Positions 44,026 through 54,472 are shown, counted from the stretch's first letter. The stretch is 64,000 nt of DNA from Bradyrhizobium zhengyangense (GCF_022012435.1 NZ_JAKLUA010000001.1:1302001-1366000), one strand, 5' to 3'. Numbers and translations are program-made. Notes: generated by a model not told the origin, from the sequence alone.

Positions 44026-45975
44026 TCAGACCATCTTGGGTTCGACAAACATCCGGCCCTTCATCTCCATATGCATGGCATGACAGAACCAGGAGCAGTA
44101 ATACCAGTACACGCCGGGCCTATCCGCGGTGAACGAGACCGAGGCTGTCGCCATCGGCGCAACCTCCATCTGGATGCCGTAGTTCACGATGCAGAAGCCG
44201 TGAGTCAGGTCCTCTACGGCGTCGATGTTGGTGACATAGACGGTCACCTGATCGCCCTGCTTGACCTGGAAGGTCTCGAGGCCGAACGCGGGCGCGGTCG
44301 ACGTCATGTAGACACGGACCTTGTTGCCGTCGCGGACCACCTTGGAGTCAGCTTCGAGATCGACCCCGTCGGCCTTCGCCTGCCTCACCGCATCCGCGAA
44401 CATCGGATCGGCTCGGTCCCAGATCGAGATCGGGTTGATCTTGGAGCGATGAACGATCGTTGCATCGTGCGGCTCGGCGAAGCTCGGACCGTCGTGGACG
44501 AGAATCATCTTGTCACCCGATATGTCGATCAGCTGATCGTTCTCCGGCTTCAGCGGACCGACATTGAGAAAGCGGTCCTTGGAGAACTTGTTCAGGGAGA
44601 TGAGCCACTTTCCGTCGGCTTCCTTGGTCTGGCCCATGGAGGAGTGGTTGTGACCAGGCTGATAGTGAACGTCGAGCTTCTGGATGATGGGATCGACCTT
44701 CTCGCCCTTGAAGGCGCGTTTTGCGAGGTCGATGTTCCACTTGCAGACTTGGCTGTCGAGGAACAGCGTCGTGTAGGCGTTGCCTTTGCCATCATAGGCG
44801 GTATGCAGTGGTCCGAGGCCAAGTTCTGGTTCGGCCACGACGACGTCGCGCGGCTTGATCTTGTCGTCGAACAACTGATCGAACAGCCGGACGTCCATCA
44901 CCGTGACGGTCGGCGACAGCTTTCCAGCCGCGACGATATGGATACCATCGGGCGCGGTGTTCATGCCGTGCGGATTGTTCGAGACCGGGACGTAGCGCGT
45001 GTAGGGCGAGCCCTTGCGGCCATCGAGCACCGGAACGCCGTTCATTTCCTTGAAGTCGCCCTTTTTTACGCCCTCTTCGATCCGCTTGAGGTTGAAGATA
45101 ACGACCCAATCCTGCTCCTTGGCCGTCATCTCGGCCAGATTCACGCCTTCCTCCGAATTGTAGCAAGTCGAGAATGCGTATTTGCCCTGGTAGTCGGCAT
45201 CGACGTTGTCGAGATTGCCGTCGACGATCACCTGCCAGGCCACTTTCATGGTATCGCCGTCCAGAGCCGTGAAGATCGCATGGTATTCCTTCGGCTTGTC
45301 GAGCACCTTGCCGTCGTTCGGGAGCGGTACGCCGTCCTCACCGTTGCAGAACACGTATCCTGTGCGGGGATACTTTTGCACTCGAAGACCATGGACGGTA
45401 TGCTGGTTAGGCAGCTCAATGATTTTGTCGCACTTCATCACGTCAAGGCGCACACGCGCGACCCGGGTATTGGCCTTGTCGTTCATAAAGGCGTATCGGC
45501 CGTCATAGGTACCATCGGTAAACGAGATATGCGGGTGATGCAGATCGCCGTTCATGAACGTGCCGCCGCGGTTCTTGAGCAATTCGCGGGTCGTTGGCTG
45601 CAACCCTTCAGTCAGCACCTTCAGACTTTCATTGGTCAGTCCCCATCCCGTAGCGCTGCAGCGATTGAACACGGGAACGCGCATCAGTTCGCGCATCGAG
45701 GGCAAGCCAACGATGCGCATTTCGCCGGATTGGCCGCTGGAAAAGAACACGTAGTATTCGTCCAATTCGCCTGGCGCCACCTCGGTCTTTTGCACCGCGG
45801 TCCGCGCCGCCGGCGCCCTTGGTGCCGCGTTGGTCTGCGCGTCCGCAGCCGCAACGAGGCCGCGGCCGTCGCTCGACAGGCCGACCCCGCCTGCAATGCC
45901 TACACCGGCAGCCGCAGCCGTGGTCCCCAACAACGTGCGTCGGCTGACGGATTTTCCATTCTTGTTCTCACTCAT
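44026..45975 (-). CDS. nosZ: NosZ, nitrous oxide reductase (clade I, Tat-exported)
   Basis: The 649-aa periplasmic copper enzyme reduces N2O to N2. The Tat signal [18 protein letters not shown] marks clade I. The seven-bladed propeller carries CuZ His ligands, including [12 protein letters not shown] and [11 protein letters not shown]. The C-terminal cupredoxin has the CuA motif [18 protein letters not shown] lies 5 nt before the ATG at 45975; the frame is open further upstream, but that part overlaps nosR. It is 17 bp from the nosR stop. Confidence 0.98.
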   Translation of the reverse strand: MSENKNGKSVSRRTLLGTTAAAAGVGIAGGVGLSSDGRGLVAAADAQTNAAPRAPAARTAVQKTEVAPGELDEYYVFFSSGQSGEMRIVGLPSMRELMRVPVFNRCSATGWGLTNESLKVLTEGLQPTTRELLKNRGGTFMNGDLHHPHISFTDGTYDGRYAFMNDKANTRVARVRLDVMKCDKIIELPNQHTVHGLRVQKYPRTGYVFCNGEDGVPLPNDGKVLDKPKEYHAIFTALDGDTMKVAWQVIVDGNLDNVDADYQGKYAFSTCYNSEEGVNLAEMTAKEQDWVVIFNLKRIEEGVKKGDFKEMNGVPVLDGRKGSPYTRYVPVSNNPHGMNTAPDGIHIVAAGKLSPTVTVMDVRLFDQLFDDKIKPRDVVVAEPELGLGPLHTAYDGKGNAYTTLFLDSQVCKWNIDLAKRAFKGEKVDPIIQKLDVHYQPGHNHSSMGQTKEADGKWLISLNKFSKDRFLNVGPLKPENDQLIDISGDKMILVHDGPSFAEPHDATIVHRSKINPISIWDRADPMFADAVRQAKADGVDLEADSKVVRDGNKVRVYMTSTAPAFGLETFQVKQGDQVTVYVTNIDAVEDLTHGFCIVNYGIQMEVAPMATASVSFTADRPGVYWYYCSWFCHAMHMEMKGRMFVEPKMV

Positions 45976-45992
45976 GATAGCCTCCTGGGTCA

Positions 45993-48278
45993 TCAAGTTG
46001 GCGGTGGGGTGATAGCTTCCACGCGCGGCAGCTCGACCGGCTTGCCGCCCGCGGTGATGATCGTGCTCGGGCCTTTGCCGCCACTGCGCATCGACTGAGA
46101 CGAGAGTGCTTCGCGCTTCTCGCGCTTCAGCCGCACCTGGATCATGTGCGGGCAGCGGTGGTCGTCGAAGTAGAGTTCCTGGCAGTGCATGCAGTAGATG
46201 CATTCATTGACGTTGATATGCCCTTCAGGATGGATCGCCTGCACCGGGCAGTCGTTGGCGCAGCGCTGACAGGGCGAGCCGCATTCAGGCCAGCGGCGCA
46301 GCCATTCGAACATGCGGATACGCCCCGGAATCGCCAGTGCCGCACCAAGCGGGCACATGTAGCGGCAGAAAAAGCGCTCGACGAACAATCCGGCCGACAG
46401 AAGTGTCAGGGCGTAGATGACGAACGGCCATTCGCGCGCGAACTTCAGGATGATCGCCGTCTTGAAGGGCTCGACCTCCGCAAGCTGCTCGGCGAATGCG
46501 GTCGAATACAACGACATGCCGAAAAGGGCGAGGAAGATGATGTACTTGAGTGGCCACAGCCGCTCATGAAGACCCCATGGCAATCGATATTGCGGTATCT
46601 TCAGCGCTTGTGCGACGTTGTTGATTAGTTCCTGCAACGCGCCGAACGGACACAGCCAGCCACAGAATGGACCGCGCCCCCAGAACAGAAGGCCGGCAGC
46701 GACCGAGCACCACAGCAGGAAGATCAGCGGTGCGGAGAGGAAGTATTCCCAGCTGAAGCCTGTCAACAGTGAATTGGCGAACGTCAGAACGTTGACAACC
46801 GACAGCTGAGCATTCGCATACCAGCCCAGCCAAACCAGGATGAACGCGAGGTAGGCCCGGCGCACCCAGGTGTAGACGTTTGGGCGCCGCACGAGTTGAT
46901 TCTGAAAGAAGAAGATCAGCGTGAGCGCGCCCAGCGCGAAGACCGTCACGCCGATCTTGACGATGTTGCCTCGCCAGATCTTCATCCACAGCGGCTCGTC
47001 TTCGGCAGGCGGAGGAGCAGCACCGCGCCGATTTGCAGTCGCTTCCGGTATCTTTGCCGGCGATGCGGCGGGCGGTTGCGCCACCGGCTCGCGCTTTACG
47101 TAGGCGTCGGGCAGCGCATATCCCAGTTCAAAGGTTACCCATGCCTTGTCACGCGTGCCCACCACGCGCTGCACGAGCAGTTGCAGCGTCCATGGTTCGG
47201 TTGGATCGAAATTGAACTCAGCCGGCACGACGAAAAGGGCGATCTCCGGAAGGTCGGGTGCGCCCTCGGCTTCGAGGCTCCCCAGCCGGGTGTGGTCGCG
47301 ATCGCGAAATCGGGTGCTGTTGGTCTCCTGGATCAACTCGATCCGATCGAATATCCCACCGCGCACGTAGGCGGCTCCCTTGAAGGAGTAGCGGCCTGTC
47401 CCAGCAACGACGAGAGCCTGCTGGCCCGGCTTGAGCCTTGCAGTCAGGCGCTCGTATCCATCTTTGCCGAGCAGGCTGCGGCCGATCGTCGGCACCGCGA
47501 CGTCGGCAACATAGAGGTCGATGAAGATGTTGCCAGGATCTCCCTCTTCGGGATGGGCCACCGCGCCCGCGTTGCCGGATTTCTCGAAGGCCTGGTTGAC
47601 ATCGGCAAGGGTCATGGTCAGGCGGCGAACTGAGCCGTCACCGAGCAAGCCTTGCCAGTCTCGGGTCTCGCTCTTACCGGGATCAATCGTCTTGGTAGAC
47701 TGGGGCGCAGTGCCGGCCTGCGCATTGCCTTGTGTACCGAGACGACCGCTCTTGATGAGCTTCGTCGCGGAGCGGACGATGCTGTCCCCCATCACCAGAA
47801 CAGTGACCGTCGCGCCACTCACAATATCGACCTGCGGCGCGGGGACCGCCCCGCGCACGACAGGTTCCATGTCGGTGCCGATCAATTTGTTGACGGCTTC
47901 CAGGATGCGCTTTTCCGGAATGCCCACTAGGACGATGGGCTCCTTGTGCTCAACCAGCTTCAGGCCGGTCAGGACACCCCTCGGGTTGATCCCGATCAGG
48001 AGCTGAATCGGTTTGCCGGAATACCCGATTGCGTTGGCGAAGTCCGAATTCAGGTAGACGAACCCGAGAAGCAGGTCATCTTTGTATGCCGGTGCGATCG
48101 CCGGATCGCCCTGCATCGCTCCCAGCCTGTTCGCACCGGGAACCAGTTCGCCCGGCTGCGCCTTCGACAGATAGTCGCTCAACCTACCAGCGGCGTGAGC
48201 CGGACAGCCGAAGCCGATCCAGCCAACAATGGCCAAGGCAAACCCTAAGAACAGACGGATGTTGAAGAATTCACGCAA
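45993..48278 (-). CDS. nosR: NosR, membrane flavo-iron-sulphur electron donor to NosZ
   Basis: The 761-aa protein has a signal peptide, then a periplasmic FMN-binding domain with the covalent-flavin site SGATVT (about residue 155). About six transmembrane segments follow from residue 425 on. Two CxxxxP motifs ([20 protein letters not shown]) and a C-terminal 2[4Fe-4S] ferredoxin domain ([26 protein letters not shown]) complete it. It feeds quinol electrons to NosZ and is needed for nosZ expression. First gene of nosRZDFYLX. A TTGAG-N4-CTCAA box is 76 bp upstream. Confidence 0.97.
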   Translation of the reverse strand: MREFFNIRLFLGFALAIVGWIGFGCPAHAAGRLSDYLSKAQPGELVPGANRLGAMQGDPAIAPAYKDDLLLGFVYLNSDFANAIGYSGKPIQLLIGINPRGVLTGLKLVEHKEPIVLVGIPEKRILEAVNKLIGTDMEPVVRGAVPAPQVDIVSGATVTVLVMGDSIVRSATKLIKSGRLGTQGNAQAGTAPQSTKTIDPGKSETRDWQGLLGDGSVRRLTMTLADVNQAFEKSGNAGAVAHPEEGDPGNIFIDLYVADVAVPTIGRSLLGKDGYERLTARLKPGQQALVVAGTGRYSFKGAAYVRGGIFDRIELIQETNSTRFRDRDHTRLGSLEAEGAPDLPEIALFVVPAEFNFDPTEPWTLQLLVQRVVGTRDKAWVTFELGYALPDAYVKREPVAQPPAASPAKIPEATANRRGAAPPPAEDEPLWMKIWRGNIVKIGVTVFALGALTLIFFFQNQLVRRPNVYTWVRRAYLAFILVWLGWYANAQLSVVNVLTFANSLLTGFSWEYFLSAPLIFLLWCSVAAGLLFWGRGPFCGWLCPFGALQELINNVAQALKIPQYRLPWGLHERLWPLKYIIFLALFGMSLYSTAFAEQLAEVEPFKTAIILKFAREWPFVIYALTLLSAGLFVERFFCRYMCPLGAALAIPGRIRMFEWLRRWPECGSPCQRCANDCPVQAIHPEGHINVNECIYCMHCQELYFDDHRCPHMIQVRLKREKREALSSQSMRSGGKGPSTIITAGGKPVELPRVEAITPPPT

Positions 48279-48353
48279 GGGCGCTGCTTTCAGTTAGCAG
48301 AACGCCGTTGTTCTGAGTCCCACTCCTTCTAACAAGCGCGACTGGGCTCGATT

Positions 48354-48367
48354 TTGAGCTATCTCAA
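48354..48367. promoter_or_regulatory. FixK/FNR-type box between nosR and the ferritin-like gene
   Basis: TTGAGCTATCTCAA is a perfect palindrome fitting TTGA-N6-TCAA, the FixK2/FNR pattern. In Bradyrhizobium diazoefficiens nosR is a known FixK2 target. The box may serve both divergent genes: hexamers 31 bp from its centre are weak on either side (TTAGAA for nosR, TCAAAC for the plus strand). The same 14-mer recurs at 61044. Confidence 0.8.
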
Positions 48368-48418
48368 ACTGACGCGATCCAGATCAGGTCAAACTTTACA
48401 ATCTGATTGGAACTGAAG

Positions 48419-49294
48419 ATGCGCAGCGAACCCCTATTGGCAATAGAACCGCCCGCTCCCGTCCGGAACATCGGCGAACTCTATTCGATCGCACTTACAC
48501 TGACCGAAAGAGCTGCGCAGCGTTATGGCAAGCTCGCCGCAGCCAGCGACGAGGCCTTCGCGCCCGTCCGTCGCGTGTTCGAAGCGTTGAGTCAACGCGA
48601 AGAGGAACGCGCCGAAGCAATCGAAAAAGCCTGTATCGCGGCTATCGGACGCGCGCCGGCTCAGGCCGATCTCCGCTGGATGCCGATGGAGCTGGTTCTC
48701 GCGGAAGAGCTTTCAGACATCGAGAACTCGCTTCTCTCGGCCGCCTATGGCGCATGGGCCCTGGCGGTCCGGCACCGCGAACGTGCCTTCATATTTTGGA
48801 CTTATATTGCAGCACGCGCTGACATCGGAATCGTACGTACCGCCGCTGAGAGTATGGCTCGCGAGGCGCTGCGCGATGGTAATCTGCTTCGACGCGAACG
48901 CCGATTGGCATGGCGGGCTGAGCGAAGAGACGCTCTTGCGGGAGACGCGCCCGGAGCCACCGAGCTGTCTTCGGCGGCGCTGCTTGAAAGCCTTCTTCTC
49001 AAGGACATCTTTCGATGGTCGCAGGACGCACCCGCGCCGCAGCGAAGACACCTCCTGTCCCTGATTGGGGACGGCTCACAGATGTCCGAGGCAAACGACG
49101 CATTGCCGCGCGCTGAAGCGTTCGACGAGATCAAGCGTCGCGCGCTTCGCCGCGCGGAGCAATTGTCCTCGATTTATCTGGATGAGGCCGACAAAGCCGT
49201 CGACCCGTCGCGATTGGAGCTGGCCCAGCAGCTTGCGGCCCACTCCATCGCTCGGCTGGCAGACCTTCGGACCATCGCATCAACACCTGAATGA
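48419..49294 (+). CDS. Ferritin-like (rubrerythrin-like) helical protein of unknown function
   Basis: The 291-aa, almost all-helical protein starts with a helix pair like those of rubrerythrin/ferritin domains (IGELYSIALTLTERAAQRYGKL, then ALSQREEERAEAIEKA), followed by two more long helices. The ExxH metal motifs of classical ferritins are not clear: helix 2 has Glu clusters but no His. Iron binding is thus only possible. Divergent from nosR with a shared FixK-type box, it is likely induced under low oxygen. ATG at 48419 preferred over TTG 48407. No close function known to me. Confidence 0.65.
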   Translation: MRSEPLLAIEPPAPVRNIGELYSIALTLTERAAQRYGKLAAASDEAFAPVRRVFEALSQREEERAEAIEKACIAAIGRAPAQADLRWMPMELVLAEELSDIENSLLSAAYGAWALAVRHRERAFIFWTYIAARADIGIVRTAAESMAREALRDGNLLRRERRLAWRAERRDALAGDAPGATELSSAALLESLLLKDIFRWSQDAPAPQRRHLLSLIGDGSQMSEANDALPRAEAFDEIKRRALRRAEQLSSIYLDEADKAVDPSRLELAQQLAAHSIARLADLRTIASTPE

Positions 49295-49461
49295 TAGAGA
49301 ACGAACATCTCCGCAGTGCGCAAGCTATTCGGAGTCTCGACGTAGTCGAAAAAGACGGCGGTCTCCATCCATCAGAAGTGATCGTGGCCATTGGTAGCGC
49401 ACAGCGTCTCGAACCCTTAACCAAATCTTCTGATGAGCCACGGTCGCAACAGTCGCACTGG

Positions 49462-49677
49462 TCACCGCGGATAGACGTGTTCGTGGTGGACCTCTCGGCC
49501 GCTTTCATCGATAACGACAATCCGAAGATCCGGATTCCCTGAGGGTTTTTCTTTGCGCACCTTGTCCGCAAGACGCTTGCTGTGTGCAATGGCCGCGCCA
49601 TCACTCACCAGCGCCAGGCCGGCTTCGTCCCGAACCGGAACGCCGTCCTTCATGTCGAAGTAGTACATGCGCATCAT
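49462..49677 (-). CDS. DUF6894-like small protein
   Basis: The 71-aa protein has the pattern MYYFDMKDGVPVRDEAGLAL... ending in LRIVVIDESGREV, as in small rhizobial DUF6894 proteins whose function is unknown. ATGs at 49677, 49674 and 49668 are all possible starts. It lies 48 bp beyond an intrinsic terminator on the same strand, so it is either read through from the FixK-box transcript or has its own promoter. A low-confidence plus-strand frame (49291-49542) overlaps its 3' end. Confidence 0.7.
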   Translation of the reverse strand: MMRMYYFDMKDGVPVRDEAGLALVSDGAAIAHSKRLADKVRKEKPSGNPDLRIVVIDESGREVHHEHVYPR

Positions 49678-49725
49678 ATCAGTCCTGCGGCTGACGGCGA
49701 AACGGGTTATCCCATCCCAAGAAGC

Positions 49726-49798
49726 AAAAAGGCCGCCGAGAGCCTTGGGGAATGGGCCTCGGCGGCGGCTTGGGGGGCGTAGTCGTGGGCCAGTTACG
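49726..49798 (-). ncRNA. Candidate FixK-controlled small RNA with intrinsic terminator
   Basis: On the minus strand a TTGAT-N4-ATCAA box (centre 49839.5) is followed by a -10-like TAGTAT centred exactly 31 bp away (49806-49811), which sets transcription start near 49798-49800. The RNA would fold into a first stem GGCGTA/TACGCC (49800-49795 with 49781-49776). A C-rich single strand (CCCCCC) follows, then a strong terminator: GCCGCCGAG with CTCGGCGGC (49766-49758 and 49740-49732), plus 3 inner pairs, then TTTTT (49730-49726). About 73 nt, no reading frame. It may instead be an attenuating leader of the DUF6894 gene. Confidence 0.6.
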
Positions 49799-49832
49799 CC
49801 AGAAGATACTAGCCACCTCTCCCAGGCTCGGC

Positions 49833-49846
49833 TTGATCGGGATCAA
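49833..49846 (-). promoter_or_regulatory. FNR/FixK consensus box in front of the candidate sRNA
   Basis: TTGATCGGGATCAA is the perfect TTGAT-N4-ATCAA anaerobox. Only the minus-strand side has a -10-like hexamer at the class II distance (TAGTAT at 31 bp); the plus side shows GCTCCG. It lies between the stop of the small zinc-ribbon gene and the terminator. Confidence 0.75.
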
Positions 49847-49862
49847 CGGACATCTCGATCAT

Positions 49863-50042
49863 CATCTGCTCCGGACATCGCGCGACAATTCACCTGTCGA
49901 CACATTGATCAAATGAATCCGCGCGCAAGCCGGGCAATCCACGACCGCGACCGCGCCGGCGGACGTGCCTGAGGCGGGCTCACTGATGGGACGTTGAACG
50001 TTCATGCCCGTATTGGGGCAGCGAAACAGGATGTTGGACATG
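49863..50042 (-). CDS. Small CxxC zinc-ribbon-like protein
   Basis: This 59-aa frame starts ILFRCPNTGMNVQ and has VVDCPACARIHLINVSTGEL in its second half, giving Cys at about 8, 36 and 39. This FRCPxTGxxVQ...CPAC.R.H..N pattern occurs in small rhizobial hypothetical proteins, though the expected fourth Cys pair is partial. CGGAG lies 6 nt before the ATG at 50042. The function is unknown; metal binding is likely. Confidence 0.65.
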
Positions 50043-50217
50043 GAAGCTCCGTTACACAGACCTGTCTCTCCCCCGCCCGAACATCAACTCAGGAAGATCA
50101 CGTAGGTTGCCGGAGCCAATTCCGCATCATAATACCGCCATCTACACCTGATCCGATTTAGCCGCCCCATCCGTTGGTGGTAACATTTAACAGTTGCGCG
50201 TAGCGGGGGAGCACACC

Positions 50218-50556
50218 ATGCATAGGTACGTCGCCCGGGCAAACGTCGATCACTACCTGGAGATTTTGAAAGACACGAACCTCACGACGCAGCGCCGAAG
50301 TACCACTATCGCACTGCTTATCGCTGAGCTCGACAAGCTCGGCGAGGACGGCGAACATCTGGAGTTTGCAGAAACCAAAGTTGCAGGGAGCCGCCAATTG
50401 GTCGCACAAGCAGCCTCCCGCCGCGATTCTCTCGCCCTCGGCACGTCAGAGCGGGAAGACGCGGAAAGACGCCTGATCCACCTTGAGAATGTTCACACGG
50501 TACTGGATGATTTCTGCCACCGCCTTCGCCACAGAATCGGATCACGGCCCGCTTGA
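50218..50556 (+). CDS. Hypothetical helical protein (112 aa)
   Basis: I do not recognise a family. The protein is charged and helix-rich (NVDHYLEILKDTNLTTQRRS, LIAELDKLGEDGEHLEFAET) with no membrane segment or Cys. GGGGGA precedes the ATG at 50218; the frame is open from 50194. The high charge and position among stress genes suggest a small cytosolic stress protein, which is speculative. Confidence 0.6.
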   Translation: MHRYVARANVDHYLEILKDTNLTTQRRSTTIALLIAELDKLGEDGEHLEFAETKVAGSRQLVAQAASRRDSLALGTSEREDAERRLIHLENVHTVLDDFCHRLRHRIGSRPA

Positions 50557-50633
50557 GAGGGGACGGAAGTCGCGCTGGCAACGTGACACCAAGCTGCGAA
50601 CTGCTGAGTAGATGGTGGCCGGGTCGGTTGCGA

Positions 50634-52475
50634 TCAGGCAGCGATGGATTCGTTCTTTTCGATGCTCTTGCCGAGTAGCGGCGTAAACTGCTCTGCGGTC
50701 ACGGTTTCATTTGCAATCAACAGTTCGACACCGGCGTCAAGGTCGGCGCGGCGTCGCTGCAGGATATCGCGGGCACGACGATCACCATCCTCGATCAAAT
50801 TGCGCACAGCAAGATCGATCTCGCGGCCGGTGGCTTCAGCGGCAGTAACGACCGCATCCTGGGCCGCGAGAAATGCCTGGGGTTTGGGGGCATAGGTGCG
50901 CTGCCCGACCGTCTCGTCCATGCCGTATTTGGTCACCATCTCAATGGCCACCTCGGTCGCACGTTGAAGATCGTCGGCGGCCCCGGTCGAAATCGCACCA
51001 TCGAAAATCAGGCGCTCCGACGCACGTCCACCCATCAGCACCGCGATACGGTTCTTCAGCTCTTCAATCGTCAGCAAGAACCTGTCTTCGGTGGGACGTT
51101 GAATGGTGTAGCCCAGCGCACCGATTCCGCGCGGGATGATCGATACTTTCTGCACCGGATCGACCCCCGGCAGGCTCGCTGCCACGAGAGCATGGCCCAT
51201 CTCGTGATATGCGACCCTACGCCGCTCCTCCTTGCCGAGCACCCTGCTCTTCTTTTCCACTCCGGCGACGATCCGCTCGATCGCGGCGACGAAATCAACG
51301 AAAGAGACCTCGGCGGCGCCCCGCCGGGTCGCAGCTATCGCGGCTTCATTGACGAGATTGGCAAGATCAGCTCCGGTAAAGCCGGTTGTGAGGCCGGCCA
51401 CTTTCTCCAGATCGACTTCCTCGCCCATCCGGATCTTGCGGACGTGCACCCTGAGAATGGCAATGCGCCCCGTCTTGTCCGGCCGGTCGACGAGGACCTG
51501 CCGGTCAAACCGTCCTGCCCGTAGCAGTGCGGGATCCAGGATTTCGGGACGATTGGTCGCTGCCAGCAGGATCACGCCGACGCTCGGATCGAAGCCGTCA
51601 AGCTCTGACAGGAGCTGGTTGAGGGTCTGTTCCTTCTCGTCGTGGCTCGAGAACGACAGCGGCCCGCGGCTACGTCCAAGCGCGTCGAGCTCGTCGACGA
51701 AGATGATGCATGGGGCAGCCTTACGGGCTTGCTCGAACAGGTCCCGCACGCGCGCGGCGCCCACGCCGACGAACATCTCAACGAATTCGGAGCCCGAAAT
51801 CGAGAAGAACGGAACGCCAGCTTCGCCCGCAACAGCGCGGGCCAGTAACGTCTTGCCGGTTCCAGGCGGTCCCACCAGCAGAATGCCCTTCGGCACATGC
51901 GCACCCAAGCGGCCGTAGCTCCCGGGATCCCTGAGGAACGAAACCACCTCCTGAAGCTCGAACTTCGCGTCATCAACCCCGGCGACGTCGGCGAAGGTCA
52001 CCTTGATGTCCTTCTCGGCATAGACTTTGGCGCGCGATTTACCGATCGCCATGAGTCCGCCGAACCCTTGCCGGCCGGTCATGCCGCGTCCGATCCAGTA
52101 CCAGATCACGACAAAGACGACGACCGGGAAGATCCAGGACAACAGGCTTTGCAATGCTCCGCTGCCGGGAACGCCAGTGACGCTCACGCCCTTCTGCGCC
52201 AACTTATCTGCCAGGGACATATCAACTCGCGCCGTGACGAACGCGGACTTTCCGCTCGGGAGCTGCTCCTTCAGTTTTCCCTGGATGGTATCCGGCCCCA
52301 CGGATACCTCGGCGATCTTTTCCTGGGCGAGCAGCTGCTCAAACTGGCTGTAGGGAATAGTCTCGATCGAATTATAGGTTGCGAAAAGGAATTGCAGGGC
52401 AACGAGCAACATGCTGCCGGCGAAGATGATGGCCATCGCGACGGTCTGCTTCCGCGACCCTTGACCTGACTCCAA
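50634..52475 (-). CDS. ftsH: FtsH-type ATP-dependent zinc metalloprotease (second copy type)
   Basis: The 613-aa membrane protease has an N-terminal TM helix, a periplasmic FtsH_ext domain (residues about 32-100), a second TM, and the AAA domain: Walker A GPPGTGKT, Walker [37 protein letters not shown]. The zinc site HEMGH is in the peptidase part. Compared with housekeeping FtsH, the pore-side loop reads [16 protein letters not shown], and the C-terminus is short. It is probably an accessory paralogue induced by low oxygen: a FixK-type box with TACCAA at 31 bp lies upstream. TTG start at 52475 with GGAGGGA before it. Confidence 0.92.
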   Translation of the reverse strand: MESGQGSRKQTVAMAIIFAGSMLLVALQFLFATYNSIETIPYSQFEQLLAQEKIAEVSVGPDTIQGKLKEQLPSGKSAFVTARVDMSLADKLAQKGVSVTGVPGSGALQSLLSWIFPVVVFVVIWYWIGRGMTGRQGFGGLMAIGKSRAKVYAEKDIKVTFADVAGVDDAKFELQEVVSFLRDPGSYGRLGAHVPKGILLVGPPGTGKTLLARAVAGEAGVPFFSISGSEFVEMFVGVGAARVRDLFEQARKAAPCIIFVDELDALGRSRGPLSFSSHDEKEQTLNQLLSELDGFDPSVGVILLAATNRPEILDPALLRAGRFDRQVLVDRPDKTGRIAILRVHVRKIRMGEEVDLEKVAGLTTGFTGADLANLVNEAAIAATRRGAAEVSFVDFVAAIERIVAGVEKKSRVLGKEERRRVAYHEMGHALVAASLPGVDPVQKVSIIPRGIGALGYTIQRPTEDRFLLTIEELKNRIAVLMGGRASERLIFDGAISTGAADDLQRATEVAIEMVTKYGMDETVGQRTYAPKPQAFLAAQDAVVTAAEATGREIDLAVRNLIEDGDRRARDILQRRRADLDAGVELLIANETVTAEQFTPLLGKSIEKNESIAA

Positions 52476-52535
52476 CTGTCCCTCCCGTCAACATCAGCTC
52501 ACACTCAATTGGTAATGGGAGACGGCTGCGTCGGA

Positions 52536-52549
52536 TTGATTCAGGTCAA
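52536..52549 (-). promoter_or_regulatory. FixK-type box for ftsH
   Basis: TTGATTCAGGTCAA fits TTGA-N6-TCAA. On the minus strand TACCAA is centred exactly 31 bp from the box centre (52509-52514), the class II arrangement, giving a start about 26 nt before the ftsH TTG codon. Confidence 0.65.
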
Positions 52550-52597
52550 CTCGGTCACCAACACGGGTGGAAACCACAACATCGACATTGCCCCCTG

Positions 52598-52611
52598 TTG
52601 ACCGAGATCAA
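52598..52611 (+). promoter_or_regulatory. FixK-type box for groEL
   Basis: TTGACCGAGATCAA fits TTGA-N6-TCAA. It is 72 bp upstream of the groEL ATG; a weak -10-like hexamer CACACT (or TACACA 2 bp nearer) sits 31 bp from its centre. Confidence 0.65.
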
Positions 52612-52683
52612 TCGCTGCCAAATACAGTCGTACACACTGTGCAGCGAAATATCCGCAAACCGCAGCACACCCGAGGCATTTCA

Positions 52684-54306
52684 ATGGCACACAAACAAGT
52701 TCTGTTCCATTCAGCCGCGCGCGAGAAGGTCCTGCGCGGCGCTTCCCTCCTCGCGGACGCGGTGCGCGTTACGCTCGGCCCGAAGTCAAAATCTGTTCTG
52801 ATCCAGAAAGGATGGGGAGCGCCGATCGTCTGCAACGATGGCGTCACAATCGCGAAGGAGTTCGATCTCAAGGACGCCGAGGAGAACCTTGGCGCCCAGG
52901 TTCTTCGCCAGGCCGCCGAAAAGACGGGTGATGTCGTCGGAGATGGCACCAGCACCTCGACTATCCTTGCGCATGCGATCTTGTCGGATGGAGTTCGTAA
53001 CGTTGTTGCCGGCGCGAGCGCGATCGACCTGAAGCGTGGCCTGGATCGAGGCACACAGGCCGCGATCGCTGCGCTGCGCGCGATGGCAAAACCGGTGAAG
53101 ACGAGAGCCGAAAGGGCTCAGGTCGCGACGATTTCGGCCCACAACGATACCTCCATCGGTGAGCTGGTCGCCGACGCGATCGAAAAGGTTGGCGGTGATG
53201 GTGTAATTTCGGTGGAAGAATCCAAGACAACCGAAACCCTCCTCGACGTCGTCGAAGGGATGAAATTCGATCGTGGCTTCCTGTCCCCTTACTTCGTCAC
53301 CGATGCCGACCGGATGGAATCGGTGCTGGAGGATCCGTACGTCCTACTCTGCGACCACAAGATCGGAGCACTGCGCGACCTCGTTCCCGTCCTCGAGCAA
53401 GTTGCCAAGAGCGGCCGATCGCTCCTGATCATCGCCGAAGACATCGAGGGCGAAGCTCTAGCGACTCTCATCGTCAACCAGCTACGTGGCGTGCTCAAGG
53501 CCTGCGCGGTCAAGGCACCTGGGTTCGGCGATCGGCGCAAAGCCATGCTGGAAGACATAGCGATTCTAACCGGCGCACAAGTGATCTCGGAAGAGATCGG
53601 CTTGAAGCTCGAAAGTGCTACCCTGCAGCAGCTCGGCCGCGCCTCGCGCGTGGTTGCCGACAAGGAGAACACCACCCTGATCGGCAGCGGCGGCGATCGT
53701 TCGCGCATCGACGCGCGGGTTGCGCAGATTCGGGTCGAAATCGAGAAGACCACCAGCGACTACGACCGGGAGAAGCTCGAGGAACGTTTGGCCCGGCTGT
53801 CCGGCGGCGTCGCCGTGATCCGGGTCGGGGCACCGACCGAAGCCGAGATGAAGGCGAAGAAGGAGGCCCTCGACGATGCCATCAGCTCCACCAAGGCAGC
53901 GGTTGCAGAAGGCATCGTACCTGGCGGCGGACTTGCGCTGCTTCGAACGGTTGCGGCCATAGCCAAGGAAGAAGCTGCTTGCGAGGGAGACGAACGCACT
54001 GGTGTTCAAATCCTGAGGCGAGCACTCGAAGCACCGGCCCGTCAGATTGCCGAGAATTCTGCTACCGACGGCGGCGTCGTGGTCGCGCGGATGCTCGGCA
54101 GCGAGGGAAATTTCGGTTTCGATGCTGCCCGCAAGGTCTATGTCGATCTCGTCGAATCCGGCATTGTCGACCCCGTCAAAGTCGTACGGACCGCGCTTGA
54201 AAACGCCGTCTCGGTGGCAAGCGTCCTGCTTCTGACGGAAGCGACGATGACGGAACTTCCGGAACCGAAGCGTGAGCGCTTGGCAGAGCACGACATGGCG
54301 ATGTAG
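52684..54306 (+). CDS. groEL: GroEL/Hsp60 chaperonin paralogue without groES
   Basis: The 540-aa chaperonin has the equatorial ATP motifs ([27 protein letters not shown] in place of GDGTTTAT) and the apical and C-terminal equatorial blocks, including [13 protein letters not shown]. No groES gene is adjacent. The C-terminus ends [16 protein letters not shown] rather than in GGM repeats. Many residues differ from canonical GroEL, so this is a specialised paralogue. It is controlled by a FixK-type box at 52598. The ATG at 52684 matches the chaperonin start; the frame is open from 52567. Confidence 0.93.
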   Translation: MAHKQVLFHSAAREKVLRGASLLADAVRVTLGPKSKSVLIQKGWGAPIVCNDGVTIAKEFDLKDAEENLGAQVLRQAAEKTGDVVGDGTSTSTILAHAILSDGVRNVVAGASAIDLKRGLDRGTQAAIAALRAMAKPVKTRAERAQVATISAHNDTSIGELVADAIEKVGGDGVISVEESKTTETLLDVVEGMKFDRGFLSPYFVTDADRMESVLEDPYVLLCDHKIGALRDLVPVLEQVAKSGRSLLIIAEDIEGEALATLIVNQLRGVLKACAVKAPGFGDRRKAMLEDIAILTGAQVISEEIGLKLESATLQQLGRASRVVADKENTTLIGSGGDRSRIDARVAQIRVEIEKTTSDYDREKLEERLARLSGGVAVIRVGAPTEAEMKAKKEALDDAISSTKAAVAEGIVPGGGLALLRTVAAIAKEEAACEGDERTGVQILRRALEAPARQIAENSATDGGVVVARMLGSEGNFGFDAARKVYVDLVESGIVDPVKVVRTALENAVSVASVLLLTEATMTELPEPKRERLAEHDMAM

Positions 54307-54331
54307 GGCACGCCCCAGCTACATCATTTTT
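54300..54331 (+). terminator. Intrinsic terminator overlapping the groEL stop
   Basis: GATGTAG (54300-54306, including the stop codon) pairs with CTACATC (54319-54325), with inner GGC/GCC pairs, followed by ATTTTTC. The stem plus T run fits a Rho-independent terminator. Confidence 0.55.
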
Positions 54332-54389
54332 CAACGCCGGAAGATCGACAATACGATCATCTGGAACTTGCCGGAATTGCTGTAGACTT

Positions 54390-54403
54390 TTGAGGGAAAT
54401 CAA
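54390..54403 (+). promoter_or_regulatory. FixK-type box for hsp20
   Basis: TTGAGGGAAATCAA fits TTGA-N6-TCAA. TATTCT is centred exactly 31 bp from its centre (54425-54430), so a class II FixK promoter starting near 54438 is well supported by spacing. The hsp20 ATG is 35 bp further. Confidence 0.75.
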
Positions 54404-54472
54404 CCAGCGCGCCACAGCCATGACTATTCTTTCCGGTGACCGATATGGTCAACCTCTCAGGAGAAGATGATC

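Noticed and set aside
49291..49542. Plus-strand 83-aa frame starting in an ATGA overlap with the ferritin-like gene
   Set aside because: The overlap is suggestive, but the protein has no recognisable features and its end is antisense to the better supported DUF6894 gene.
49899..49906. TTGATCAA as another FixK box
   Set aside because: The half sites are directly joined without the needed spacer, and it is inside the small zinc-ribbon gene.
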